Positions 23,749 through 34,734 of a stretch of 64,000 nucleotides of DNA are shown in pieces. A model generated the notes under the pieces. It did no database searches. It had not been told where the DNA came from and worked only from the letters and a program-made list of their open reading frames with translations. The translations under genes were made by a program, and so were the position numbers. Each line of letters starts with the position of its first letter. Position 1 is the stretch's first letter. The stretch comes from Mytilisepta virgata (taxonomy: Eukaryota; Mollusca; Bivalvia; Mytilida; Mytilidae): NCBI GenBank assembly GCA_028015205.1, contig CM051516.1, positions 31,634,230-31,698,229 on the forward strand, in the 5' to 3' direction.

Positions 23749-24603
23749 GTCTGGGTCATCAGACATAATTATGAAAGAGAACCTCTTAGGGACCATTAGT
23801 GGCAAGTTTGGTTCCAATTGGCCATGTAGTTTCATAGAAGATTTTTTACTTCATCCCCCCTTTTATCTATTTTTAGTAACAGCCGCCATGTCGGTTGGAG
23901 GTTGGGGATGCTGGACAAAATTTTGGAAGTGGGCCACCCAAGGACCATTCCACCAAAGTTTGGTCCCAATTTGCACAGTGGTTTCAGAGCAGAAGATCTT
24001 TAAAGGAAAGTTTACGCTGGACCCCGTCTTTAAAGGGCAAAAATTCCTATAAGGGGTCAATCAATGATTTTGGTCATGTTTACTTATTTGTAGATCTTAC
24101 TTTGTTGACCATTTTTGCTGGTTACAGTTTGTCTTTATCTATAATAATATTCAAGATAATAACCTAAAACTGCAAAATTTCCTTAAAATTAACAATTCAG
24201 GGGCAATAATCCAACAAAGGGTTGTCTGATTCATTTGAAAATTTCATGGCTGGTAGATCTTGACCTGTTGAACATTTTTACCGCATGTCAGTTTTGCTCT
24301 AAATGCTTTGGTTTTTGAGATATAAGCCGAAAACTGCATTTTACCCCTATGTCCTATTTTTAGCCATGGTGGTCATGTTTCTTGACAGACAAGGAACTAA
24401 AACAAACTTTAATCTAGATACCCAAAGGATCATTCAGACTAAGTATGGCTGTAATTGGTTCGATGATTTCAGAGGAGAAGATCTTTGAAAAAGTTTACGA
24501 CGGACGACGGACTGTTACTATAGATAAAAGGGGGGATGAAGTAAAAAATCTTCTGATGGCAAAAGCTCACATGTCCTTTTAGGACAGGTGAGCTAAAAAT
24601 CAT
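23749..24603. repeat. GAGGCTC-family sequence abutting the LINE tail
   Basis: Starts at the LINE's A-rich end without a 5' GAGGCTC hairpin and ends with the 3' signature gacaggtgagctaaaaatc. Contains 'ggccatgtagtttcatagaa' and a 450-bp unit. The 5' part was probably lost when the LINE landed. Confidence 0.7.
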
Positions 24604-24899
24604 ACAATCATTATAATTGCAACACAACAAGAATTTTTTTTAACTGATGACCAAGCAAATGAAATAATATCTATTATTACATACTACTAGTATGTCTGAT
24701 ACATTTATGTCTTTCTTGTAATCAATATTATATTAAATCTACAATGTGGTGTAAGGACAGGAAATAAAATAATTAAAAGATAAAACACCACATTAATAAT
24801 AAAAAAATATCTGAGTTGCTCTATCTATAAATAAACTCTTAATTTCTTTTTAACACAAGAACACATACAAAAAAGAAATGTGTTAAAAGAAATAGTTAT

Positions 24900-25448
24900 G
24901 GTCAGGAGATAATTTGTCTGAAAAATCTCATGCATGTCATTCAAGCCTAAAACTGTGTGCAAGGCGAGGTCTCAGACTGGTATGTACCCACCAAGCACTA
25001 TCTATAGACAAGTGTGGTTGGTCTATGTATTGCAATTGCTGAGATTATTATCCCAAAATGTGAAACAAGTCAGTCAAGCATGAAATAGAGTAAGGTGTCA
25101 GATGTTAAATTGGTATATACTAAGAACTTCTATCAACCAAGTACTGTGGGTCTAGTTACAAATGTAGTACAGTTGCAGAGAAATAGACTAAATCATGAAA
25201 ATGTATATTAAGTCACTCAAGTATGAAATTCAGGTCAAGCTCAGCTGACAGGTGTTAGACTGGCATGTACCCACTAAGAACTATCTAATGACCAGATATG
25301 GTTGGCTTAGGTACTACAGTTGCTAAGAAATGGACTTAATCGTGAAAAGGTGACCCATGAAATTGAGGTCAAGGACAAAAGGCAGGTGTCATACAGACAT
25401 GTACCCACCAAGAACTATCTATTGACCAAATATGGTGGGTCTAGGTAT
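24900..25448 (+). repeat. Tandem repeat (about 150 bp) targeted by the Transib-like element
   Basis: Diverged monomers contain 'catgtaccca..aagaac..tat', 'ggtgggtctaggta' and 'agttgctgaaaaatggact'-like words. The array resumes at 28995 and runs to about 29215, after which it fades. Confidence 0.75.
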
Positions 25449-26991
25449 CACGATGTGCGGTATGGTAGTGGACTTTACAGAGTTTTTTCTGCATTTCCTG
25501 ACTAAACGTGCTCAGCAACGGACTTTTCGGGTTTTTTTTTATACAAACGAGAGGGTAGGTGTATCACAATTCTTCTTAATAAGGGTTATTATTCTACACT
25601 TGTCCATAAAGGGTTAATGTACCCGAATTTTAAAGTGTTTTTAGTTTGTAAATTAGTTTACACATTTGCTTGAGCGTGTCCATTCTTTTTTTAATCATCT
25701 TCACAATTCAAAAATAATGAATGAAAATACCGGCCCTGTTGATTAAAAACCTATTATTAAAGTGAATATTTCAAGATTCTTAGTATATTTTGTCTTTTTA
25801 TAGACGAATTTTCAAACAAAGAAACTTTTCAGACACCTTGAAAAAATGTTATCTTTACTATTTTGCGGTATAATATCATTTTTCTATGATTTTCATGGCA
25901 ACGGACTAATAGTGCTTCTTGCACCTGACTATCAGAACTAACTGTGTTTACTTTACATCATAGAAGCATTAAAAGAGGCTTTAGTATGTATGCCTAGATT
26001 TGTATCTGAACCATGAAACTTTTCAAGATAAATTATGTTAACACTATATCAAATATTACTGTAGACATCAGACATTATATTCAAAGAGAAAAGTTATAGA
26101 TCCGTTAATTTAAACAGCTTTTCATAAACCAGTTGTTATGTTTACAATATAAGTGCACATGTTTCATACCATTATAAGGTATACACGTCTCTCGAACATA
26201 TAGGAACCAGCAAATCTATTTCAACTTGATCAAAATTTTTAGGAGTACGTTATCAGCCAGAATTTTTGTCCTGGCATGATGTCCTTAAATGCAGTTAAAT
26301 TTTCCATTAAAAATTTTGACAAATTTACCAGAAATTTTTAAGGCTCTTCATTTTGATGCAAAAAAAAGTAACCCTTAGCTGAGTTTGGATTCCTGTTTGT
26401 TTTAATTGTTTTGGTTTTTGATGGTTCAGCTTATTAATTCATCATTATTATTCTTTAACCAGATTTCCAACATTTTGATCTCGAGCACTGCTGATGAGTT
26501 GTCAGTCAATGAAATGGCCATACAGTGCATAAAATTTATTTCAGTATTTTGTGATACATTTTATTATCTTGCTTTTTACGGTTCATAAATTCTATTCGAG
26601 TTATCGGAAATCTATACTAAAATGCGTTGAAGATAGCAAAGGTTAACTGTAACTCGACCAGTAAAGAGGTTGGGGTAGTTGTTATCTGTGAAATTTATCT
26701 TTTTCTCATAGTAAAAATATTTTCTGCATTGAAAAATCCAACACAAAACGTTCAGTAAGCTCATAAAAAAAGTTCATCACGCATTTTTGTCATTTTCGGG
26801 GGGCTTTCCACACACTTTAAATGAGAATTCCCTGACAAGCACATCCAGAACCAAATATATAAAACGTTTTCCTGAAAGACTGAACAACTGGTGTGTTTCC
26901 TGTTTTGGTTCTTAATGTGCTTTTCCATAAAAAAAAAATTAAATACTTTAAGTAAGATACATAGACCTTTAAATTACATATTAAAAGTATG

Positions 26992-27069
26992 GTCGTCATA
27001 GCTCAGTCGGTAGTGTTGTTGGTTATTAAATTACAATTAAACCAGCTGCAAGTTCGAATCTCAGAGAGA
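26992..27069 (+). other. tRNA-like pseudogene or SINE head
   Basis: TAGCTCAGTCGG (26999-27010) is a good A box and AGTTCGAATCT (27051-27061) a good B box, and TGGTT...AACCA can pair as an anticodon stem. The anticodon loop is about 15 bases, the T stem does not pair and the acceptor stem is missing. It is therefore a tRNA-derived remnant, not a working tRNA. Confidence 0.5.
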
Positions 27070-27537
27070 TAATTTTTTGGTTTCTTGCGACATTCCCATT
27101 TTTGTCATATTTTTTAAAAACTGCAAAAGCTTTCTTTCTTAATTTTCCCTACCTAAAATTTTTAATCATCACTAAAAATTTAGCAAGTTTGTAGATATTT
27201 CGAAATGTATTTGTCCATTTAATATTTCAATTTTTTTTGTTTGAAGTACATGTATAATATAAGTAACAGTTACTGTAACACGGCACTGTATCGCAAAAGT
27301 AATAGCTCAGTTATAATTTCATTAGTTTTTTCATCATCAAGTGTTAATAAGCTAATACATATATATATATATTAGCTTGACCTTGATTGGTGGCAACATA
27401 AAAATAACAAGGTGTGACGCAATTATCCATTTAAATATAGTATCAATACATTTAAAATTAAACCAAGACAGGTAAACTAACCGAATGAAACAATATAAGG
27501 GGAAAAGGGCCCTTGTTCTTTTTTACTATTACCATAC

Positions 27538-27895
27538 AGGACATTTTTTTTTTACCCTCCCCTTTTTTTCTGAAATCCATTATTTTTGTTTTTATTCTAT
27601 TTTATTTCATTCATATTTGTGTTTTTCTGTTTTAAAAAATAAATAAATATATTAGAAAAAACATTTGTTTACTATTATATATACTATCTACATCTCGTGC
27701 ATACCATGTATACATATATCTGTAATCAATGTGGATAGTAAACTTGCAATTGATAGTAAACAAATGTTTTTTTCTGGTATATTTATGTATTTTTAACACA
27801 TAAAACACAAAGATAAATAAAATGGAAAAAATAACAAAAACAATACAGAAAAAAGGGGAAGGACAAAAAACAATTATCTTGTCCCCAAGTACCTA
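27538..27895. repeat. Foldback repeat inside the Transib-like element
   Basis: Arms of about 150-160 bp (27538-27696 and 27731-27895) are imperfect reverse complements, from ...acatttgtttactat to atagtaaacaaatgt..., around a 34-base loop. The arms are T-rich then A-rich, with blocks such as ccttttttctg. The transcript would form one long hairpin. Confidence 0.7.
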
Positions 27896-27949
27896 TGACT
27901 CGTACCTGGATTGAATAAACTTAATTATTTTAGACAAAAAGATCTTTAA

Positions 27950-28363
27950 GTAAATTTCCCATAAGGTACTATATTTAAAAATGTTCAACTCTGGCAGCCA
28001 TGTTGAATGGTGGGCGGGGTCATGGGATATAATTCTGAAAGAGGACCACCAAAGGACATTGCTGCTAAGTTTTGTTCCAATTGGCCAAGTGGTTTCAGAT
28101 AAGATCTTTAAGTGAATTTTCCATAGTGTCCTATGTTAAAATATGTTCGGCTTTAGCGGCCATCTTGGATGACTTGCCAGGTCATTGGATATAATTCTGA
28201 AAGAGGACCACCTAAGGACCATTGTTGCCAAGTTTTGTTCCAATTGACCCAGTGGTTTTAGAGGAGAAGATCTTTAAAGGAAAGTTTACGACAACATCGG
28301 ACGACGGACGCCAAGTGATGGCAATAACTAGGATGGCTCTATGGGCCAAGTGAGCTAAAAAGT
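27950..28363. repeat. Short GAGGCTC-family copy inside the Transib-like element
   Basis: Two monomers with 'gaaagaggaccacc' and 'tggtttcagataagatcttt', then cggacgacggacgccaagtg and ccaagtgagctaaaaag at about 28346-28362. Confidence 0.75.
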
Positions 28364-28486
28364 AATATCATCAAATTCTCCTCTTTTGGCTATTTCATTT
28401 TCATTTTAATTGTTCTGGTCGTTATATCTGACATCTTGCATGATATTTATCAAGGTTCTAATAAATTATAATAATAATAAGCACAT

Positions 28487-28759
28487 TTGGTCCGTTGTCA
28501 AATGATCCCATCAGTCCGGTGCCAAAAAATTAAGCCAGGTGCTTTAAACACAAAAAGTCCGTTGTCAATGGTTTTTGATAAAACCACTTTCCCAATGATC
28601 AACCACATTTTTAATTTGATTTATATGTTGTTGGCTATGTCAGTTATGAATTACGTTTTGTGTCAAAGAAAAATAAGTCAATCAGTAAGAAGAATCGATA
28701 AAGTTCTTGAAAAACATGACTACCTTGGACTAGTTCAGTCTTTCCTTGCGTTTGTGTAG
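28487..28759 (+). CDS. Unrecognised 90-codon ORF inside the Transib-like element
   Basis: The reading begins MVRCQMIPSVRCQKIKPGAL and ends with a plausible helical segment, RKISQSVRRIDKVLEKHDYL. A hydrophobic stretch NHIFNLIYMLLAMSVMNYVL could be membrane-spanning. The 5' part overlaps AAAAGTCCGTTG words also present in the element's TIR, so at least half is repeat sequence. I see no transposase or other known motif. It may be a chance ORF. Confidence 0.2.
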   Translation: MVRCQMIPSVRCQKIKPGALNTKSPLSMVFDKTTFPMINHIFNLIYMLLAMSVMNYVLCQRKISQSVRRIDKVLEKHDYLGLVQSFLAFV

Positions 28760-29326
28760 ACCTTTTTGAAGTTATTTGAAGACATTTGATGAAAATAAAT
28801 AGATAAACAAAGATAATATATATTGGGATATTCCGTGATTATAGTTTTAAGGAGACTTGTGACTTCTTTTTTTATGCTTTGTCCATTTCCTGACATGGGG
28901 TCAATTTTTGCACCCCGAAAAGTCCGTTGCTGAGCAAGTTTGGTCAGGAAATGCACAAAAAATCCTGAAAATGCCGCTACTATTCTGCACTGTGGGTATT
29001 AAAGTTGCTGAAAAATGGACCTTAAATCTCGAAAATGTGACAAGGTCACTCAAGCATGAAATTGAGGTCAAAATCCAGAGACAGCTGTCGGACTGGCATG
29101 TACTCACCAAGAACTATCAATAGACCAAATACGGTGGGTCTAGGTATTACAGTTGCTGAAAAATGGACTTAATCAAGAAACTTTTATGACAGCCAGTCAA
29201 CCATGAAAGCAGTTTCGAAGCTATTCAGTGTTTAAAGGGGTGGGACATGAACTCTGAGAATATCTGAGCTTTTCACAAAGAATAACAATGTTTATAATTA
29301 AGGGTCAAGGATCTCAATGTCTTTTG

Positions 29327-29943
29327 TTGATTTTTTACGAGGGAATACCCCCATTCCCGGGGCAATTTGTAAAATTATTTAATGTGTCTCCTTATAGGCA
29401 ATTAGAAATTTATGTTGTTATGGGGTATAGAGTTAAATGGATTATGAGATTTGAACATTGCATATTAAAACGTGTTAAAGGGATTAAAATTTATACGGAT
29501 ATCGAAATAATTAAAAATTATTGATTTGATGGTCAGAAATTGAGTTTACTGTCGACGCGTTAGCGGAGTCAGTAAACGGATAGTCTTGAAAATTTCCGTT
29601 CTAAAGCGAAATTTTGACATCTGCATTACAATGGAGATAAGAGTATTGTATTTTATTATTTGACGGTATCAATTGATGGTTGGAAATATCCGTTTACTGA
29701 CTCCGCTAACGCGTCGACAGTAAACTCAATTTTCGACCATCAAATCAATAATTTTTAATTATTTCGATATCCGTATAAATTTTAATCCCTTTAACATGTT
29801 TTAATATGCAATGTTCAAATCTCATAATCCATTTAACTCCATACCCCATAACAACATAAATTTCTAATTGCCTATAAGGAGACACATTAAATAATTTTAC
29901 AAATTGCCCCAGGAATGGGGGTATTCCCTCATAAAAAATCCAT
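29327..29943. repeat. Long, near-perfect inverted repeat
   Basis: Left arm 29327-29582 and right arm 29687-29943 are reverse complements over about 256 bases with only a few mismatches, separated by 104 bases. The inner ends contain GTCGACGCGTTAGCGGAGTC. The ORF across the left arm (29288-29524) is a by-product. The low divergence suggests a young foldback element or gene conversion between the arms. Confidence 0.9.
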
Positions 29944-29949
29944 TGTGAA

Positions 29950-30850
29950 ATAATTTCATGGCATCAATTGTGCATTGGATTCCAAGAGATTTTCAATGTT
30001 ATCCAATCAGAATCGACGTTACATCAGTATTGCATTTCAATAAAGACTAATGATTCAATTCATGGGTCTTGTCATGGGGGATAAGAAAATATACGGTTTA
30101 GGTGTCGGGTTTCTTACAGATTTTTAATTTTATATAATAAGATAATTGGTTTAAGGGGGCGAAAATGACGCCCATTGAGTATGTATCATTTAAAGGGGAA
30201 TCACGGTATTGTTTATACCCATCGCTCTCAGTGGCCTTTCTCCTTGGGAGTGGTGATAACCCCCTTGGGAAGCAAGCTATGTGTCACTTGGTGCATCTTA
30301 CCATGGGGAATAAGAAAATATATGGTGTAGGTGTGGGGATTTTAATAGTTTATGAGATAATTGATGCTGAATTATTGTTTAACATCCAGTGGCAACCAGG
30401 TGAATATCAGGATGAGAACATGTTGATATGATAATGAATATGATCCCTGCTTTGTACTAGACCGACACGCTAAGTCGGATTTTTAATGTGCTAGCTCATG
30501 AGGTAACTGTCCGCAGGAAGACATATCACCTCACTCGGACATATTATACTGACTCCAAGCCGACCAGTCTTTGCTCTTACTCTGAAAGAATGAGGTACAT
30601 GTCATTTAATGTGTCTTGTTACAAAGAATAATAAAATATATGATTTAAAGCTATGGATTTTAATTGCATATGGAATTCTTCAAAATTATCTACTTTGGGG
30701 ATGGGGATGACCCCCCTTGAGGAACGAAGTATATGTCATTTAATAGATGTTGTCACGGTGTATAATAAAATATATGATACGAGATGGTTATTGGTCACTC
30801 TTGTAGAGTTTTTCAATGAAAAAAAATTTCCCCATAAGGTCCTATAATAA
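29950..30850 (+). repeat. Diverged dispersed repeats
   Basis: Two or three units of 'catggggaataagaaaatata' and 'ccccttgggaagcaag' (30070-30350, 30600-30790), and between them a block with gtgctagctcatgaggtaac and actccaagccgaccagtctt (30455-30590). I recall such blocks from other molluscs but cannot name the family. Confidence 0.45.
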
Positions 30851-31675
30851 AACCCTAGCCTCTTTGAACTGCTCATCATACATCTCAGTAGCCCCCATCA
30901 AAATATGAATAGTATTAGGCACATCTAGAAACATCGATCTTTCATCATGGAAAATATTAGACCCATATCTCTGATGGTGATCAAGAACTCGAACGAACAA
31001 AATCGGAGAGGAAGAAAAAAATGTTAGATAAAAATTGCAAATCTAAATCTTTAAGTGTCCCACTTCATTTGGAAGACTTAATAAAAGACACAGTATGTTG
31101 AATTTTAAGGAACATGTTTTGTTTTCAAACAGAAATTTCTGTAATAGCAACAATATGCTGTCAAAGATGGCTAATTGTGGAGAAATCAATGAAAAAACAC
31201 CTAATTTTACTCATTTCTGAACCTTTGAATTAAAATTTTGCCTTGCCCAAAATGATATTTCACTGGAATGTGCCTTTTTATGCAAGATAAACATTATAAC
31301 AGAAATATTTTTGGGCAAGGCTGATATTTTCATCAAATCCTTGATCATTTAGCAGACTTTCATGATGTCGCTGTTGCATCATGGGAAATAATTTTGTACA
31401 CTAACTGATAAGATTGTTAAAATTCGATCATTATACGATAAAAATTATACAAATTTCAATCCGAAATTTTACTTACAAATGTTCGTGTCAGATGGGGCCA
31501 AATGCTGGTCGAAATCATATCTTCTCCTTTCTTCAAAACGATTTACCACTTACCACAAAATATGCCGCTGACATTGTCTCCCCTGATTACTATTGGAAAA
31601 GACTTCATTGAACTATCTACCGGTATGTTTAATTTGACTGAGCATATATTTCATCATCAATAATACATGTTTTAC
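30851..31675. other. Intron sequence with nothing recognised
   Basis: No repeat or gene identified up to the exon donor at 31675. Confidence 0.5.
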
Positions 31676-31777
31676 CTGGTATTCCAATGCTATTTTAAGC
31701 TGGTATTGTAAGCATTCCAAATAAGCATCCTTCATTCTTCCATCAGGAACTTTCACTTCAAAAGCTTCACTCCACCT
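31676..31777 (-). CDS. RNF213-like gene, third exon seen (102 nt)
   Basis: TTGTATGTTGCAG precedes 34 codons beginning RWSEAFEVKVPDGRMKDAYL, with a CAG|GTAAAA donor. Phase 0 at both ends fits its neighbours at 47325 and 18527. The WxxxFE...VPDxRM...YLECLQ pattern is one reason I favour the RNF213 family. It lies between a 15.5-kb and a 13.1-kb intron; the first of these contains the tyrosine-recombinase retrotransposon. Confidence 0.72.
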
Positions 31778-32014
31778 CTGCAACATACAAACACTACAGG
31801 CATTATTGCCAATGTAGAAGTGATAGAATTCTGACTTTATGAAAACATTAGCCATCTCAAAAAGGACTTAAGGGAAAATTGTTTAATTAAACAGTCATGA
31901 AGTAGACATTTTATACAACTGAGAAATAATTGCTTCTATTGCCAAAGCAGATTTTTTTTCTTTCAATTTTTCCAACTTCAGTACTGGTAGGCACACTGTT
32001 CCAACCCTTATGGA

Positions 32015-32260
32015 AATAACTAACACCAACTTATACTTGACTTATAGGTAATTTCTAAATGACATATAAGTGACTTATACGTCAAGGTTTTCACTGGGTA
32101 AGTGAACTATCAGTCTTTATAAGTATAAGTGAAATTATAAGTGAAATATTTTCTAACTTATACATGACTTATACTTTTACTTATACCACTTACACATGAT
32201 TCTGTATCACTGATTAGCCTTATAAGAGGCCTATAAGTGAATAATAAGTCTGCATTTTAC
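32015..32260 (+). repeat. Cluster of ACTTATAAGT-like words
   Basis: About a dozen variants of cttataagtg/cacttatac in both orientations in 250 bases. The same word cluster occurs at 40085-40315. Confidence 0.6.
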
Positions 32261-32657
32261 GTGTTCATTTTATTTAAATGAAGTATTAATATAGGGGGAA
32301 CTTTATCTATATGTTGTTAAGAGATACAATTGCATTTAACCAATCAGATTGCGTTTTTCCCAGTATCTGCAGCCCTTACTAATTAATTAAGTTGCTATTT
32401 AGGTTACTATGACATTAGCCAATCAGGGCCCAGTAATTATTTGAATTATCCAATCAGGGCACTAATTAGTGGCTCTTGTTTTATCAAGAGCGCAAATATT
32501 CACTTTCAAATTTACCAGCAGCGTATGCAGACATTTTTAATTTTTAGCAGAAAAAATTTCTAGTTTTATTTTATACACATCGTTTTTGTGTAAATAATGG
32601 ATTATTATTCAAGGATTTAATTCTATAGTTATTGTTAACACGTATGCTTAAATCCTA

Positions 32658-32927
32658 GTGTGTCCGGAAGACCTAACTAAATCTAAAATTCCAATAGGAC
32701 AACAAAGATTGGTGTTGCGGGCGGTGAAGGCGACCTTCCCAATGAACGACGCGAACTCAGCAGGAACACTTCCGGAATCCCAACCTCAAACTGAGACCAA
32801 CGATGTAGCGGCAGATGGCGTGCCAGTACAAACAGGAAGTAATGACTTATACGCATCAGAAGTTATCAAACAATTACAAACTCAACAGTCGGTGCCTTTG
32901 GCCGAATTATTAAATGCTAAACACTAA
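32658..32927 (+). pseudogene. YR retrotransposon gag, N-terminal part
   Basis: The open segment starts with EDLTKSKIPIGQQRLVLRAV, which matches the end of a SAM-like helical module complete in the related copy at 20959 (EDLVKTRIPVGQQKLLL). The earlier helices are absent here, and just upstream is unrelated AT-rich sequence. A low-complexity Ser/Thr/Gln-rich linker follows. The frame closes at 32927 where the next gag segment, one frame over, has already begun, which indicates a small indel near 32915. It probably contributed a nucleic-acid-binding or multimerising structural protein. Confidence 0.6.
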
Positions 32928-33678
32928 CAAGGATGTGCAAGGACTTATTTCTAGTTTGGGAAATTCTGGGCAAGCAGGTACCAATGACTTTGACTCTGTT
33001 AATAATATTGTTTCGTGGAAAGACCCACAAATATTTTTGAAATCTTCTTTTACTGATGTGTCCATTATTTATCATGATATTGTTGATTTTGTTCAAATGC
33101 ATATGTCGGGGACGGGTATGTCTGAGGAAAAGCTATTGTCAGATGCATCTGGGGGGCAACTTGTTTTCAAGTCCGGCCCTGCCAAGCCAAAATTGGAGTC
33201 CTTAAATTTATGTCAATGGTCCAGAGCCAACTTGTCTATTATGTATAAGCTTTTATCTTCAGGCGAATTGCCACATGCCCAGATTCTGGATTATCTTTCA
33301 TATACCGCTAGGATTTTAGATCTTATAGTCACATGTGAGATGGTTTCTGTTTTCTTTTTTGATAGGCAGTACCGGCAACTGCAGAAGCAACATAAGTTTC
33401 GTTTGGGGACAGATGTACCTCATTTACAATCGGTGTACTTGAGACCAAAAAATTTTGCTAAACCTCAGACATCAGCCCCCAAACCTTTTGTTAAGCATGA
33501 AATACAGTATGCATCACATACATCAGGGGGTAGGGAAATCTGTAAGCGATTTAATAGCAAAAAGGGGTGTTTCATGTCTGCTTGTAGGTTTGAGCATGTA
33601 TGCGCTGTACCTGGTTGTGCTAACAAACATCCTGTACACACTCATTCTTCACGAAACCTTGCAAAAAACCAGGAATAG
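32914..33678 (+). CDS. YR retrotransposon gag-like protein with CCCH zinc finger
   Basis: 254 residues. Residues about 30-180 form a conserved helical gag core (LDYLSYTARILDLI, VFFFDRQYRQLQ, FRLGTDVPHLQ), also recognisable in the copy at 21.4-22.0 kb. Residues 210-228 form a C-x8-C-x4-C-x3-H finger, followed by a second Cys/His cluster at 230, 235, 239, 242 and 244; these probably bind the element's RNA. The Met at 32914 is not the true start, because the N-terminal part lies one frame away. The stop overlaps the RT frame by one base. Confidence 0.7.
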   Translation: MLNTNKDVQGLISSLGNSGQAGTNDFDSVNNIVSWKDPQIFLKSSFTDVSIIYHDIVDFVQMHMSGTGMSEEKLLSDASGGQLVFKSGPAKPKLESLNLCQWSRANLSIMYKLLSSGELPHAQILDYLSYTARILDLIVTCEMVSVFFFDRQYRQLQKQHKFRLGTDVPHLQSVYLRPKNFAKPQTSAPKPFVKHEIQYASHTSGGREICKRFNSKKGCFMSACRFEHVCAVPGCANKHPVHTHSSRNLAKNQE

Positions 33679-34691
33679 TGGTAAGGCCTTTGCGTGACCT
33701 AAATCTGTCAGTATGGGAAAAAGAAATTCAATATGATTTTGATAAAGATTTCATTTTACATGGCATTCAATTTGGATTCGATATTGTAGAGTCTTTAGAC
33801 ATTCCTCCCAAAGTTCAGGCAAAAAATCATCCATCTGCTATGCCTTCAAGTCCTCTTTATAGTAAAGCTCATGATCAGATTTTGGTAGAAATTGAAAATG
33901 GCAATTATGTTTTTGCAACAACCCCCCCAAAAATAATTAGTCCACTTGGTGTAATTTCCAAACCAGAGGGAGGTGTTAGGCTTATTCATGATTGTAGTAG
34001 GCCTGCAGGCAGAGCAGTTAATGATTTTGCGGGGGAAATTTCAAAACAAAAATTTCAGACTATTGAGGATGCTATTAAACCTGTAACCCCCAACTGTTAC
34101 ATGTCAAAAGTGGACTTGAAGTCCGCGTATAGATCTGTTAAAATAAGTGAAGCTAGTCAAAAAGTCACAGGCTTTCGATGGATTTTTCCTAATGGGAAGG
34201 AATACACATTATTTGATCGCAAACTCCCATTTGGCTCAAAATTAGCCCCTAGTATCTTTCATCGTTTGTCTCAGGCTGTAAGACGTATGATGTCACGCTG
34301 GGGTTTTACCACTGTTGCTTACTTAGATGATTTTTTCATCTGCGAGAAAACTAAATCACGCTGCAGGGAAGGAATGAAATTACTTATTACCTTGCTAAGG
34401 GCATTAGGTTTTTCTATAAGTTGGTCAAAGGTTGTTGATCCATGTCAACAACTTACTTTTCTGGGTGTTGAGATAGATTCATCCAAAATGGAAGTTCGAC
34501 TTCCAAGCAAAAAGCTAGCAGAGCTAAAAGCGGATTTAGCTGACTTTTCAAAGCGTGCGCATTCGACAAAAAAGCAATTGCAATCCCTTGCAGGGAAATT
34601 AAATTGGGCTTCTGCAGTGGTACGTGGCGGAAGAGTTTTTCTTTGGCGTATCATAAATAGCATTACACCGATTAAAGCGAGACTGGCATAA
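33678..34691 (+). CDS. YR retrotransposon reverse transcriptase
   Basis: 337 residues with the RT blocks in order: SKPEGGVRLIHDCS at 94-107, catalytic Asp in VDLKSAY at 145-151, LPFGSKLAP at 183-191, catalytic YLDD at 215-218, and FLGVEID at 261-267. The connection helix LQSLAGKLNW is at 301-310. The frame ends KARLA-stop. The residues expected to lead into RNase H (a WHKANL-type segment) are present immediately afterwards, one frame over, so the stop results from an extra base near 34680. It would synthesise cDNA from the element's RNA. Confidence 0.85.
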   Translation: MVRPLRDLNLSVWEKEIQYDFDKDFILHGIQFGFDIVESLDIPPKVQAKNHPSAMPSSPLYSKAHDQILVEIENGNYVFATTPPKIISPLGVISKPEGGVRLIHDCSRPAGRAVNDFAGEISKQKFQTIEDAIKPVTPNCYMSKVDLKSAYRSVKISEASQKVTGFRWIFPNGKEYTLFDRKLPFGSKLAPSIFHRLSQAVRRMMSRWGFTTVAYLDDFFICEKTKSRCREGMKLLITLLRALGFSISWSKVVDPCQQLTFLGVEIDSSKMEVRLPSKKLAELKADLADFSKRAHSTKKQLQSLAGKLNWASAVVRGGRVFLWRIINSITPIKARLA

Positions 34692-34734
34692 GGCGAATCT
34701 TAAAGGCGATATTGCGGATGACATTCTTTCGTTT

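Larger units (their letters stand above)
25449..28994. mobile_element. Non-autonomous DNA transposon with Transib/RAG-like ends
   Basis: The element is bounded by GGTAT at 25444-25448 and 28995-28999. Removing it rejoins '...ggtgggtctaGGTATtaaagttgctg', which is an unbroken unit of the surrounding tandem repeat (compare 29134-29160), so the insertion is proven. TIRs are about 82 bp (25449-25530 versus 28913-28994 reversed), strongly matching over CATTTCCTGAC and GCTCAGCAACGGACTTTTCG. The outer heptamers are CACGATG and, read inwards from the right, CACAGTG. A CAC-type heptamer with a 5-bp duplication is the known signature of Transib and RAG-related transposons. No transposase is seen; the interior holds other repeats and short ORFs. 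Assignment to Transib/RAG is inference from the ends alone. Confidence 0.75.

Noticed and set aside
26992..27069. tRNA gene
   Set aside because: A and B boxes are good, but acceptor and T stems fail and the anticodon loop is too long; kept only as a tRNA-like remnant.
29288..29524. 78-codon ORF
   Set aside because: It lies within one arm of a long inverted repeat and has no motif.
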